From Mycobacteroides immunogenum (GTDB lineage: Bacteria; Actinomycetota; Actinomycetes; Mycobacteriales; Mycobacteriaceae): a stretch of 64,000 bases of DNA. The DNA lies in NCBI RefSeq assembly GCF_001605725.1, contig NZ_CP011530.1, positions 558,001 to 622,000 on the forward strand, given 5' to 3'. The position numbers and the translations under genes were made by a program. Of this stretch, positions 7,553 to 15,801 are shown piece by piece. The notes beneath the pieces are model-generated. The model searched no databases, had not been told where the DNA came from, and saw only the letters and a program-made list of their open reading frames with translations. How positions within the stretch are numbered: position 1 is the stretch's first letter; every line of letters begins with the position of its first letter.

Positions 7553-7855
7553 CTACAGCGAACGGCAACGCCGCCAAGCCCGGGTCCGGCACCGATGCGA
7601 ACAGTAAATAGTCCCGGCCCGGTGCTCGAGTCCGACGACCCAGGTGCTGTCACACTCAGCGCATCGGGCCCGCAGCTGGCCCTCGCCGCGCATCGCGCAG
7701 ATCCGCGAGCGGCTGCGTTGGGCCCACCGCCAATGCCGTGCCCGGCACGCGGACGAACAATAGAGGGCATCGTGGCGCACCCGGTCCGGCAGTTCGGCGC
7801 CACAGGACGGGCAGTAGCGGACCGCGACCGCGCCGCGATCTACCTGAGCAACCAT
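7553..7855 (-). CDS. Small protein with two zinc-ribbon-like repeats
   Basis: A 100-aa cysteine-rich protein made of two similar halves. The first has CPSCGAELPDRVRHDALYCSSACRARHWRW, written here in parts: CPSC, then YCSSACRARHWR. The second has CAEC, then YCSHRCRTRAWR. Each half supplies CxxC plus CxxxC, enough for one zinc site, and the arginine-rich end suggests nucleic-acid binding. ATG 7855 has AAGGAGG 7-13 bp upstream, one of the best ribosome-binding sites in the element, so the gene is real despite its size. Such proteins are frequent beside plasmid genes; function unknown. Confidence 0.75.
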   Translation of the reverse strand: MVAQVDRGAVAVRYCPSCGAELPDRVRHDALYCSSACRARHWRWAQRSRSRICAMRGEGQLRARCAECDSTWVVGLEHRAGTIYCSHRCRTRAWRRCRSL

Positions 7856-7947
7856 CTGAGCCTCCTTACTCGGGTTAGCTCAACGATAGTTCGATCTGTC
7901 GTGAGACATCGGGCATCAGGCAGAGTCCCCCTGCTGCTGCAGCTGGT

Positions 7948-8349
7948 CTAGCGCGGCGGGTTTGAGAGGCGGGCGATTTCGCCGTGCGCGGCCGCAAGCG
8001 CTTCGTCGCGGGCTTTGAGTTCGGTTCTGAGTTTGCTCAGTTGAGTTTGTTGGGTGGTCAGCTGGCGGCGTAGTGCGGCCACGATGGAGCTCTCGGCTGC
8101 AGGCCGTGGTTGGGGTGCCAGTGGCGCCACGTGCAGGGGTGTGTGGGCGCGGATGCGTTCGAGCAGGTCGGGGTGGGCGTAGATGGTTTTACGGGTGACC
8201 CTGGCGGTGCGGGCGACGGCATTAACGTTGATCGGCTCGCCGCGTTTGCGCCGATCGCGGATGGCTTTATCGATGCGGCGGCGGGCCTCATCGGAGCGCT
8301 GATGGGCGTGGCGGCGCAGCCCGTCGGTGCCGCGGTGATGCTCAGCCAT
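7948..8349 (-). CDS. tnpC: Tn554-type transposition protein C (DUF6262)
   Basis: The third gene of the recombinase triplet, 133 aa from ATG 8349, overlapping the end of tnpB by 8 bp. The N-terminal half contains an HTH-like stretch (INVNAVARTARVTRKTIY) and the C-terminal third a clear coiled coil (LRRQLTTQQTQLSKLRTEL). In Tn554 the TnpC protein assists and orients transposition but is not a recombinase. DUF6262 proteins hold the same position in actinobacterial elements. Assigned from position and pattern. Confidence 0.85.
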   Translation of the reverse strand: MAEHHRGTDGLRRHAHQRSDEARRRIDKAIRDRRKRGEPINVNAVARTARVTRKTIYAHPDLLERIRAHTPLHVAPLAPQPRPAAESSIVAALRRQLTTQQTQLSKLRTELKARDEALAAAHGEIARLSNPPR

Positions 8350-10597
8350 CGCTGCGCCGCCCGCCGCTGGCATGGTTGATGATGCTCTCGTGGGCGCCGC
8401 GGGTGGCGATTGGCAGCTGGGGCCGCCTGCCCGCGGTGGCCGCGCCCGCAATCGCGCTGGGCGCAGATCCGCTGCCCGCCAAAGCATCTGAATGATTGGA
8501 CAAGCGAGCGATGATGGCTTGTAGTGAGACGATTTCGCGGAGGCGTTCGCTGACCCAAACGTTGTCGTCGGTTAGCTCGCGTCCGGTGCGCTCGGCGAAC
8601 TGTCGCCGGCGCCCGGCCAGGAGGGTTTGGGTGGCGGTGAGCTGACCGCGCAGATCATGCAGGTGGGTGGCATCGGTGGCGAAGTGCCCGCACGACAGGC
8701 AGGCGTTGCCCTTATCGCATGATTTCAGCGGCGGCAACAGGCACACCCCGTTGGGCAGCACCCGGTCGGTGCGCTTGCCGAGTTGGGTCATCTCGTAAAT
8801 GTCTGAGGGGCTGATCGCGATCTCGGCGCCCATCGCACCGATCTTCTTGTGTTTCAAGAATTCTGCTTCGGAGGTGGCCGCCAGCGTGGCGGCGTAGCGG
8901 GCGGTCATCTCCGGGCTTTTGTGACCCAGGTAGCGCTGCACGACATGGAACGGGACACCGTCATTGAGTAGCTCGGTAGCGCGTGTGTGCCGCAGCCGGT
9001 GCGTCTGGGAGAACCGCAGCGCATTGCCCTGGGCATCGACGAGGCGGTGGACGGCGTCCAGTTTCTTGAGTGCGTTCAGATATGAGGTGTAGGGGCGGGC
9101 GCGTTGGCCTTGGTGCTGGTGCACCATCCCCACAAACAGGTACTTGGGCTTGATGCCGGGGTAGCGGCGCGCCAGCCAGCGCTGCTGCTCGCGGATGACA
9201 TCGACGATCTGTTGTTCTACCAAGATGGTGGGATCCACTCCGGCGACCTTGGTCTGCTGATAGCGCAGCCGCGCCACGAAGATGCCGGTATCTGCACCGG
9301 CCGGGGCTGCGGCACCCGGAATGGCTTGCAGCGGGTCATGATCGAGCATCAGGATCTCCGAGGCCCGCCGACCGGTCATCGCCTGCAGCAGCCAGGCGCG
9401 GGCGGCTTGCGGATCGCCCAGGCCGGCCATCACCGAGATCTGCCCGTCGGGGTGGGTGAGCACCACACGTTCTTCCGTGTCGGCGCTCAGCACCTGTAAG
9501 TAGGCCAGCATCCGCTGCAAATCAGCGGTGCTATACCAAGTCAGCTCGCGCGGCCGACGGGTTTTGCGCGGCAGGTAGGCCGGTGCCCACAGCCGGGTAT
9601 GGCCGATCCCCAACTCTTTCCAGCGTTTGTCCCCGGTGGCGGCGGCAGCTTCGGCGCCGTGATCGTGCATGAAGGTGTAGAACGCTTGCACCTGGTACTG
9701 GATCTCGGTCACCAGGTAGTCGCCCAGGGTGCCGGATTTGGTGGTGGCCTCAGGGCTGCGCAAGTAGGCCAGAAAATCCATGAACACGGCGCGCAGCTGC
9801 TCGGGATCAGCGGTGATCAGCGGGTTGTCGTGGTAGTTGTTGCGTTGGCAGAACAGGCCCAGATGCCGGCCGAGAGTTTGGCAGCGGCTCACCGCGGTGG
9901 TCCAGGTGAACAGCTGGTGGGTGATGGCGGTGCGCATCCAGAACCGCAGCCCCTCCCGCAGCCACACCGGTTGTATGCCAGCGAGTTTGAGCACGCGCTC
10001 GTGATGGGGTTCATGCTCGCGTTGCGGGATCCGCGGGTCGATCCGCAAGTCCCAGGTGTCATAGCTCCACCACGGCGCCGAAGCGGTGCGCACCGCCAGC
10101 AGCGTGTGCAGGTGCTCGACGGTCCATTCCAGGTTGCGGCGGTAGGAGGCGGTGGGCAGGCGGTGGCGGCGCTGCTCGAAGAGCACCGTGGCGTGCCGCA
10201 CGATGTCGGGCACACTGATATCGAGCAGGCTTGCCGGGGGTCGGCCGTGGCGGCGCCGGTATTCGGCGGCGGCGGCGGGCAGGGCCTGGGTGAACCAAAC
10301 GATCTTGGCCGGGTCGATCCGGCGCAGCCCTTCGTGCCAGCATGTGTACACCCACCACGCCAGCTCGTCGGCGAAGCGGGGCGGCCCGGGCGGGGTGAAA
10401 TCGTAGCCATCGCATCCGGGCGTGGCTGTGGCGTAGTAGCGGTTCTGCACGAACACCTCGCTAAACGGTGCCGTATCGATCCGGTACACCGGCTGGCGCC
10501 ACGGCGCAGGCACTTTCGCCCACTGCTGCTCCCACGCAGAACTCTCGGCGCGGCAGGGGCCGAGCTGTCCGGTCGGTGGTGGGTCAGTGGGTGCCAT
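8342..10597 (-). CDS. tnpB: Tn554-type tyrosine recombinase B
   Basis: A long (751 aa) tyrosine recombinase, the partner of the tnpA product. The catalytic half carries Arg I in MTGRRASEIL, then THRLRHTRATELL and VVQRYLGHKSPEMTARYA, which supply His, Arg, His and the nucleophilic Tyr. A cysteine cluster follows the Tyr (CLLPPLKSCDKGNACLSCGHF), probably a zinc site, then a coiled-coil-prone tail. The length and C-terminal extension fit the TnpB type rather than a phage integrase. ATG 10597 overlaps tnpA by 14 bp and has GGAAGGG upstream. Confidence 0.9.
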   Translation of the reverse strand: MAPTDPPPTGQLGPCRAESSAWEQQWAKVPAPWRQPVYRIDTAPFSEVFVQNRYYATATPGCDGYDFTPPGPPRFADELAWWVYTCWHEGLRRIDPAKIVWFTQALPAAAAEYRRRHGRPPASLLDISVPDIVRHATVLFEQRRHRLPTASYRRNLEWTVEHLHTLLAVRTASAPWWSYDTWDLRIDPRIPQREHEPHHERVLKLAGIQPVWLREGLRFWMRTAITHQLFTWTTAVSRCQTLGRHLGLFCQRNNYHDNPLITADPEQLRAVFMDFLAYLRSPEATTKSGTLGDYLVTEIQYQVQAFYTFMHDHGAEAAAATGDKRWKELGIGHTRLWAPAYLPRKTRRPRELTWYSTADLQRMLAYLQVLSADTEERVVLTHPDGQISVMAGLGDPQAARAWLLQAMTGRRASEILMLDHDPLQAIPGAAAPAGADTGIFVARLRYQQTKVAGVDPTILVEQQIVDVIREQQRWLARRYPGIKPKYLFVGMVHQHQGQRARPYTSYLNALKKLDAVHRLVDAQGNALRFSQTHRLRHTRATELLNDGVPFHVVQRYLGHKSPEMTARYAATLAATSEAEFLKHKKIGAMGAEIAISPSDIYEMTQLGKRTDRVLPNGVCLLPPLKSCDKGNACLSCGHFATDATHLHDLRGQLTATQTLLAGRRRQFAERTGRELTDDNVWVSERLREIVSLQAIIARLSNHSDALAGSGSAPSAIAGAATAGRRPQLPIATRGAHESIINHASGGRRSDG

Positions 10598-11795
10598 CGT
10601 GCAGGCCCTTCCATCCGGCGGCGTAGTTCTTCCACTGCGCCGCGGTGCGCATCGCAATGTCTTCGGTCACCCACCCGTAGGTGGACAGGGTGGTCTGGAT
10701 ATCCAGATGCCCCAGCCGGCGCATCACCACATGCGCGGGCACACCGCAGGCCAGCAGGGCGCTGGCATGGGTGTGGCGCAGCCAGTGCGGCGACCAGCCT
10801 GCCGGGAGAGGGTCTTTGGCGGCCCTGTTGATCGAGCGAACCTTGGCGTACACGGTTTCGGGGCGCAGCGGCGCGAACAGGGCGCCGGCGGCGCGGTTGA
10901 CGAACACGAAATGGCTGTCCAGATCGGGCACGGCGAGGTCCGCGCCGGCGTCCACCAGCTGCCACACATACGCCGAATACAGGGCCTCTAAATCATCTCC
11001 GACATAGATGCGTCGCGGCTGGCCCTTGACCCGCACCCCGTGCGGGTGGTCCTGGCGGGCCGCCACATCGATCCACGGGGTGCCTCCGGCGCCGATACAG
11101 AAATCCTGATGCCGCAACGACAATGCTTCGCCCAGACGCATCCCCGTCTCAGCCAAGGTGGCGAACAGCAACCGGTCCCGCAGACCAGCCTGCGATCCTG
11201 ACCACAGCCCATCGGTGTCCTGGATGGCGCACGCATCCAGGATCAGCTGTACCTGCGTGGGCAGCAAAATAGGTGTGCGGCGGGCATTCTCACCCCGCAC
11301 CCGGTAGATGGGCCGGTCCCGGCGCGGTCGCCGCCCGACCCCGGCCAGCATCGGCACGTAGCGGGAGCGGCCCCGCTTGCCCAGGGAGCCGTAGAGCTTC
11401 TGATAGGGCACGTCCAGGTTGTGGGCGTGCGCCTGATAGCGGTAGAACGCCAGCACCGCGGCGGCCCGCTGCTGCACTGTCGCCGCCGCCAGCCAGCTTC
11501 CCTCAGGCCCTACCCGTGTGGTCCCGGGAAGATCCCCGGTGCGCAGATACGTCAGGAAACCGCCGAACAGTGAGGTCGAGATCTGTGTCCAGCCGGTCCC
11601 GGTGTGCTCCAGCAGCGTCCACCACGCCGCCAAGCCGGCGGCGTACGCGCGGACCGTGTGCGGGGAGGCCTGATCATCGCGCAGGAACGCGATGTATTCG
11701 GCGACCGGGGCGATCGGCAGGTGATCAGCACCGACCACCGTGTACCAGCGCGAACCATCAGCTACATCACGCACCCGCTGCACCCGCGCCACCAC
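10584..11795 (-). CDS. tnpA: Tn554-type tyrosine recombinase A
   Basis: A tyrosine recombinase/integrase with an N-terminal SAM-like core-binding domain (EYIAFLRDDQASPHTVRAYAAGL, in parts) and a full catalytic set: Arg I in ETGMRLGEALSL, HWLRHTHASALL, RRLGHLDIQTTLSTYGWV with the terminal Tyr. It is the first of three overlapping genes. The frame is open to ATG 11852, but that start would overlap the upstream gene by 44 bp; GTG 11795, 13 bp after that gene's stop and behind GGACGGGG, is preferred (403 aa). With TnpB and TnpC it should catalyse site-specific insertion and excision of the element. Confidence 0.9.
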   Translation of the reverse strand: MVARVQRVRDVADGSRWYTVVGADHLPIAPVAEYIAFLRDDQASPHTVRAYAAGLAAWWTLLEHTGTGWTQISTSLFGGFLTYLRTGDLPGTTRVGPEGSWLAAATVQQRAAAVLAFYRYQAHAHNLDVPYQKLYGSLGKRGRSRYVPMLAGVGRRPRRDRPIYRVRGENARRTPILLPTQVQLILDACAIQDTDGLWSGSQAGLRDRLLFATLAETGMRLGEALSLRHQDFCIGAGGTPWIDVAARQDHPHGVRVKGQPRRIYVGDDLEALYSAYVWQLVDAGADLAVPDLDSHFVFVNRAAGALFAPLRPETVYAKVRSINRAAKDPLPAGWSPHWLRHTHASALLACGVPAHVVMRRLGHLDIQTTLSTYGWVTEDIAMRTAAQWKNYAAGWKGLHDGTH

Positions 11796-11808
11796 AGGCC
11801 CCGTCCGC

Positions 11809-13011
11809 TCAGGCCCGCCGCCGCCGGTACGCGGCGAAATCGGCCACACCACTGGAACCGCGCGGCGCCGGCCGTGTCGCAGTGCTCAAGGCGGGCACGG
11901 CCATACGCTGACCGACCAGAAATTCCTGCAGCATGTCCAGCGGCCACATCACCCGGTGTGCCATCAACGCCTCCGGAGAGCTGACACCGAACGCAAACTC
12001 GATCCACTTGCTCATCAACCGGGGTCGCTCAGGTTTACGGTCATCCCAACCCGGCTCGGTACGTCCCCAGGTGAAGCCGGTGTCAGCGTTGATCCGGGTG
12101 TACAGCTGGGTGCGCAGCATGTCGTAGCGGTCGTTATCGAGGGCGCCCGAGTCATGGAAATGCCGAAGCAACGCACCCACCGAGATACCCCACTTCTGCT
12201 TGACAGGAAGCAAATTCAGCAACGACGGAGCACTTTTGACTGAGTGCGATACCGCGGCGAACGGCGCCAGGAACTCCGAAGCGAACCGCGATGCCTGATC
12301 TTCGTGCTCATCGGTCAACTCGGCGGCATTGGTGTGCAGAATCAAATGCCCCAGCTCGTGGGCCAGTGTCCAGCGGGTCCGTTCCCAGGAATCGAGCTCC
12401 CGCAACACAATCAGCGGCCGCTCCCGGAACTCACCCACCCAGGTCGAACAACCCAGATGCTTTTCCAGCCGACCCCGTGAATTGTCTTCCGGCGCACTAC
12501 CACCGAAGCGCTCGTAACGCATCACTACCGGGATACCGCCGCGCTCGAACAAGTGCGTCAGATCGCCGATCGGCACATCACGATCAACGCCCAGGCATTG
12601 GCGAGCATGCAGAGCCGCCGCGACAGGGTCCGGGTCAGGGGCCGCACTGATCTGAACCGGAGGCAGCTTGTGCCGGCCGTTCATCTCCAGCAGAAAGTCG
12701 CCAGAAAGCGCAATGAACTGCGCCATCCGGTTCTTCTCGGTCTCCGTCGTCGATTTCGGAGCCCGGAATAACAGCTGATCAGGCTCTACACGACACACCG
12801 GCATGGAAGTGAAAAACAATGCAGGAACCCGTAATACGACCATCAACGCTGCCAGCTCGTCCTCGCGGACCTGGGCGGTCTCTGCCCGCTCCAGCCGCGA
12901 CAAACGCGCACCGGACCATCCCACAGCCTCCATGACAGCCTTTGCTGTCAGTCGTCTCATCAAGCGGGCCTGGCGCACCCGCAGACCAAAAATTTCTACC
13001 GTCTTCGTCAT
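11809..13011 (-). CDS. HTH-ImmA/IrrE fusion regulator-protease
   Basis: A 400-aa fusion: an N-terminal Cro/C1-type HTH (residues ~8-65, GLRVRQARLMRRLTAKAV...) joined to an IrrE/ImmA zinc-metallopeptidase domain with HELGHLILH near residue 220 and a later EDQASRFASEFL acidic helix. In ICEBs1 the ImmA protease cleaves the ImmR repressor to release the element; here repressor-type HTH and protease are one chain, as in the XRE-COG2856 family. It sits between a 255-aa unknown gene (58 bp upstream) and the recombinases (13 bp downstream), in one direction, so it may control excision or sense host damage (inference). The ~100 residues after the protease domain are not recognised. Confidence 0.85.
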   Translation of the reverse strand: MTKTVEIFGLRVRQARLMRRLTAKAVMEAVGWSGARLSRLERAETAQVREDELAALMVVLRVPALFFTSMPVCRVEPDQLLFRAPKSTTETEKNRMAQFIALSGDFLLEMNGRHKLPPVQISAAPDPDPVAAALHARQCLGVDRDVPIGDLTHLFERGGIPVVMRYERFGGSAPEDNSRGRLEKHLGCSTWVGEFRERPLIVLRELDSWERTRWTLAHELGHLILHTNAAELTDEHEDQASRFASEFLAPFAAVSHSVKSAPSLLNLLPVKQKWGISVGALLRHFHDSGALDNDRYDMLRTQLYTRINADTGFTWGRTEPGWDDRKPERPRLMSKWIEFAFGVSSPEALMAHRVMWPLDMLQEFLVGQRMAVPALSTATRPAPRGSSGVADFAAYRRRRA

Positions 13012-13069
13012 AGCGATCCCGATTCAACACTAACGCCCGTGACGCTAACCGACAGGTATGACAAACCTG

Positions 13070-13837
13070 TCACGCTGGTGCAGGACCAGTACCCTCTTCG
13101 CTGTCCTTGCCGAAGTCCTCGAAATCGTTGTCGGAGGTATCTTCTTGCCGGGTAACCAACTTCGGCAGCGGCGCAGAAGCCACGATCACCGTGTTCGTGC
13201 TGTCGTCGATTCCGATCACCGCAGCCAAAAACACCTCCAGGACATGCAGACTGTCCGGACTCAACGTCCACAACACGAACCAGTCGTAGCCGGTGGGCTT
13301 GCGTTCGAGATGGTCGAACTCGCCACCAAAGGTGTACTGCCCGTTGATCACTTCCGGTTCGGGCGACCCGCCGTCGTCGGCCTCCGTGGTGGCCTTCTCG
13401 GCCACACGCTGCGCCTCGGCTTCGGCCAGCTTCAGCGCCGCCTCTCGCTGCGCCTTGGAGGGATACACAACCAGCCGATCGTGCTCGGCCACCACTTTCG
13501 AGGGCGCCTTGCGCACCCGTATACCCTCCCCGCCGCGGCCATCGTCCAAGATCGCTGACATGCCCTGACCGCAGCGAGTGGTCAAAGAACCCTTCGCTGG
13601 TTTCTCCCCCTCGGGCAGACCCACACCGGATTCGCGGTCGGTGCGCGCCTTGATCAACAACCCCCGCACTGAGGTGCAATGCAACTGGCCATGCATATCG
13701 GAAGGGTCCGAGAAAACCGGCTCCCACAACTCGGCCGTCTTCAACACCGCGTCGGCCACATCCTTGCGCACCTGCGCAAGCGCCTCGTGATGCTGGCGCA
13801 CCAGAGTGTCGCACTCCACCTGCACTTCTAGGTTCAT
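13070..13837 (-). CDS. Unknown 255-aa protein upstream of HTH-ImmA gene
   Basis: Not recognised. The protein is highly charged. The N-terminal part is helical (LVRQHHEALAQVRKDVADAVLKTAEL), the centre has an Ala/Glu/Lys-rich coiled-coil stretch (REAALKLAEAEAQRVAEKA), then GQYTFGGEFDHLERKPTGYDWFVLW, and a very acidic tail (EDTSDNDFEDFGKDSEEG). There is no signal or membrane segment. It is the first gene of the apparent five-gene operon leading into tnpABC, and its promoter region has two inverted repeats. It could be a partner, substrate or antitoxin-like companion of the HTH-ImmA protein, but nothing in the sequence proves this. Confidence 0.7.
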   Translation of the reverse strand: MNLEVQVECDTLVRQHHEALAQVRKDVADAVLKTAELWEPVFSDPSDMHGQLHCTSVRGLLIKARTDRESGVGLPEGEKPAKGSLTTRCGQGMSAILDDGRGGEGIRVRKAPSKVVAEHDRLVVYPSKAQREAALKLAEAEAQRVAEKATTEADDGGSPEPEVINGQYTFGGEFDHLERKPTGYDWFVLWTLSPDSLHVLEVFLAAVIGIDDSTNTVIVASAPLPKLVTRQEDTSDNDFEDFGKDSEEGTGPAPA

Positions 13838-14040
13838 GCCCGAAGGATTCCATAGACGTACCTACTTCGCAATAGGTACACGCCGTTTTCTCTTCACAAA
13901 AATTATCGCGGCTCATCTACTTAGTATACATGCATACTAAGCATAAATTGCGTTGTGGCACAACATAATTAATCAAATTCTATCAATTCTTTTACTGATA
14001 ACTGGGCCAATGCATCTGCCATATAAGGCGATTCGCAAAT
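13838..14040 (-). promoter_or_regulatory. AT-rich promoter region with two inverted repeats at the element end
   Basis: Two perfect inverted repeats precede the 255-aa gene. GTACCTA (13858-13864) pairs with TAGGTAC (13873-13879), spacer 8 nt, about 20 bp from the start codon. CTTAGTAT (13920-13927) pairs with ATACTAAG (13934-13941), spacer 6 nt. From 13,880 to 14,020 the DNA is strikingly AT-rich. The HTH-ImmA protein is the obvious candidate binder. The region ends at the junction with tadA and may include the recombinase attachment site. Confidence 0.55.
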
Positions 14041-14181
14041 GTCCGGCGGCTGGCCGAGATCGCGGTCGTGTGCAAGGGCAACGACGGGATCGCGCGGGTG
14101 ACACCCGCATGGAGTAGTGACGGCGGGCGCGGACCCGCCGCGGAGCAGTTGGATGCGCTGATCGCGGGGAGAATCGCGTGA
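14041..14181 (+). pseudogene. tadA: 3' remnant of tadA (pilus assembly ATPase)
   Basis: An open frame of about 46 codons ends in TGA 14179-14181, overlapping the GTG of tadB in the manner usual for tadA-tadB (GTGA). It reads VRRLAEIAVVCKGNDGIARV and ends LDALIAGRIA, consistent with the tail of the CpaF/TadA secretion ATPase that precedes tadB in mycobacteria. Just upstream the frame meets stops (TGA at 13996, TAA at 13999) within AT-rich non-host-like sequence. No start codon or Walker motifs remain. I infer that the element integrated into the last part of tadA; the 5' part should lie beyond the left edge of the element. Confidence 0.7.
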
Positions 14182-14954
14182 CGTCGCCGGCCTTGCTGTT
14201 GTTGGCTGTGGCATTACTCATTGCCCCGCAACGACATCGGCGCCTCAGATGCCCCGGAAACGGTTCGGGGCAGAGGAACGGGAAACTGGTGGTCGCATTG
14301 TTGGGTGCGCTGGGCCTGGCGGCGCTGTGTCTGTTTCCGCTTTCGGTGGTGATGGCGATCGCGGTATTGGGAGGGACTTTCGGCATCCGGTGGCGCCGCC
14401 GCCGTAGGTATCGCGCCGACTCGGAGGAGCTGAGTGGTACGGAATCCGGGCTCGACGTTGTGGTCGGTGAACTGAGGGTAGGGGCGCATCCGGTGCGGGC
14501 GTTCGAGGTCGCGGCCGCAGAGCTCAGCGGGAAGGTAGGCGAGGCGTTCGCCGCCACGGCAGCACGGGCTCGTGTGGGTGTGAATCTGGATCCGGCCGTG
14601 CCGACCGCGGGATCAGTGTCGCCGCAATGGGATCGGATTGCCCGCAGTTGGTCACTGGCGCAACGACATGGCCTTGCCGTTGCCGATCTGCTTGATGCTT
14701 GCAGGGCCGATTTACAAGAACGGCAGCGGTTTGCGGCGCGGGTGAACGCGGGGTTGGCCGGCCCACGCGCGACCGCGGCGGTGCTAACGGGTCTGCCCGT
14801 GGTGGGTATCGGACTGGGCCAAATGATCGGAGCGCGACCCCTCACTGTGCTGTGCTCGGGAGGGGTTGGCGGCGCTCTGTTGGTTGTTGGGGTGCTGCTG
14901 GCATGCATCGGCCTGTTGTGGTCCGATGCGATCACGGGGAAGGCGCTGCGGTGA
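14178..14954 (+). CDS. tadB: Tad pilus inner-membrane platform protein TadB
   Basis: A 258-aa protein of the type II secretion F (GspF) family, the membrane platform of Flp/Tad pili. There are two N-terminal hydrophobic segments (SPALLLLAVALLIAP and LVVALLGALGLAALCLFP), a cytoplasmic helical domain, and two C-terminal segments (GLPVVGIGLGQMIG, VGGALLVVGVLLACIGLLW). GTG 14178 overlaps the tadA remnant, and the gene overlaps tadC by 4 bp, so translation was coupled through the cluster. With tadA broken, its promoter and ATPase partner may be lost. In M. tuberculosis the counterpart is Rv3658c (from memory). Confidence 0.85.
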   Translation: MTSPALLLLAVALLIAPQRHRRLRCPGNGSGQRNGKLVVALLGALGLAALCLFPLSVVMAIAVLGGTFGIRWRRRRRYRADSEELSGTESGLDVVVGELRVGAHPVRAFEVAAAELSGKVGEAFAATAARARVGVNLDPAVPTAGSVSPQWDRIARSWSLAQRHGLAVADLLDACRADLQERQRFAARVNAGLAGPRATAAVLTGLPVVGIGLGQMIGARPLTVLCSGGVGGALLVVGVLLACIGLLWSDAITGKALR

Positions 14955-15535
14955 GTGCCGCCCTGCTGATGCTGGCCGCGGCCGTCCTGACCGCGCCCGG
15001 GGCGTTGCGAGCTCGAGCAAGGATGTCGCGTGGTCGTTTGTCCGCTCCCATCGTGGATGACTCCGCCGAAAAAGGCTTGCTGGGCATGGCGTTCAGTCTC
15101 GACATGCTCTGCGTGTGTCTTCGATCGGGGATGCCGGTCGCGGGGGCGGCGCTGGTAGTCGCGTCTTCGGCGCCGCGAGAGCTGGCCCGGATGTTGCATC
15201 GCGCGGGCGAGATGCTCGCGCTCGGTGCGCCGGCATCGACTGCGTGGGCGGACACCGGCGCATCCGATGAACCGGGATACGAACAGCGCGAGGCGCTCAC
15301 CAGACTGGCGCGGAGATCGGCCGACTCAGGCGCGATGATGGCGGACGGTATTGCTTCACTGGCGCTGCAGTGCCGCCGGGATGCGCTGGATTCCGCCGTG
15401 GTCACCGCGGAACGAGCCGGCGTACTTATCGGTGCCCCGCTGGGTTTGTGTTTTCTGCCTTCATTCGTCTGCCTGGGCATCCTGCCTGTCGTGATGGGGC
15501 TGGCACGCGATGTGTTCGACAGCGGTGTGCTGTGA
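14951..15535 (+). CDS. tadC: Tad pilus platform protein TadC
   Basis: A 194-aa second GspF-type membrane protein (Rv3657c position). It begins with a hydrophobic segment (AALLMLAAAVLTAPGAL), has a helical cytoplasmic domain, and ends with APLGLCFLPSFVCLGILPVVMGL. GTG 14951 overlaps the tadB stop (GTGA), which decides the start against the longer open frame from 14699. TadB and TadC together form the inner-membrane platform that works with TadA. Confidence 0.85.
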   Translation: MSAALLMLAAAVLTAPGALRARARMSRGRLSAPIVDDSAEKGLLGMAFSLDMLCVCLRSGMPVAGAALVVASSAPRELARMLHRAGEMLALGAPASTAWADTGASDEPGYEQREALTRLARRSADSGAMMADGIASLALQCRRDALDSAVVTAERAGVLIGAPLGLCFLPSFVCLGILPVVMGLARDVFDSGVL

Positions 15536-15574
15536 CCTGTGGAAGATCCGCAGGCCTGAGAGGGAGGGAATCCA

Positions 15575-15778
15575 TTGATACACAAAGTAGTAACGAAGTT
15601 GCGCCGGAGGATGACAGTGGTCGTCGAGTCGGAAGACGGCATGTCTACCGTGGAATACGCCATCGGGACAATCGCCGCGGCCGCGTTCGGGGCGATCCTG
15701 TATACGGTGGTCACCGGGGACTCGATAGTCAGTGCGCTTACCAACATCATCACGCGCGCGCTCAACACCAGCGTTTAG
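15575..15778 (+). CDS. DUF4244 pilin-like protein (Flp type)
   Basis: A 67-aa protein with basic N-terminus, then EDGMSTVEYAIGTIAAAAFGAILYTVV: the Flp-type prepilin signature, with peptidase cleavage expected at G before MSTVE (Glu at +5) and a hydrophobic helix after it. Start TTG 15575 lies behind AGGGAGGG; ATG 15611 is an alternative. It is probably the major pilin of the locus (Rv3656c position). Confidence 0.85.
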   Translation: MIHKVVTKLRRRMTVVVESEDGMSTVEYAIGTIAAAAFGAILYTVVTGDSIVSALTNIITRALNTSV

Positions 15779-15801
15779 GCGGCGATGCCGGAGCCGTCAC
15801 T

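Larger units (their letters stand above)
1..14040. mobile_element. Tn554-like metal-resistance element, left end outside the window
   Basis: The segment carries two adjacent tyrosine recombinases and a DUF6262-type third gene (the Tn554 tnpA-tnpB-tnpC arrangement), plasmid-type Rac genes, an ImmA-type regulator, and mercury, copper and cadmium genes, two of them truncated. The right limit is set near 14,035-14,045, where recognisable TadA C-terminal coding begins directly after about 100 bp of AT-rich sequence. Tn554-family elements integrate site-specifically without terminal inverted repeats or target duplication, so lack of obvious repeats is expected. The left end is not seen, so the size is unknown. 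It may be a composite, because the truncated cadD and merB mark internal junctions. Element type is inferred from the gene triplet; limits are approximate. Confidence 0.7.

Noticed and set aside
99-14034. Shared 9-mer AGGCGATTC at 99-107 and 14026-14034 as possible element ends
   Set aside because: Similarity stops after 9 bases, and sequence left of 99 is not TadA-like in any frame; chance is enough to explain it.
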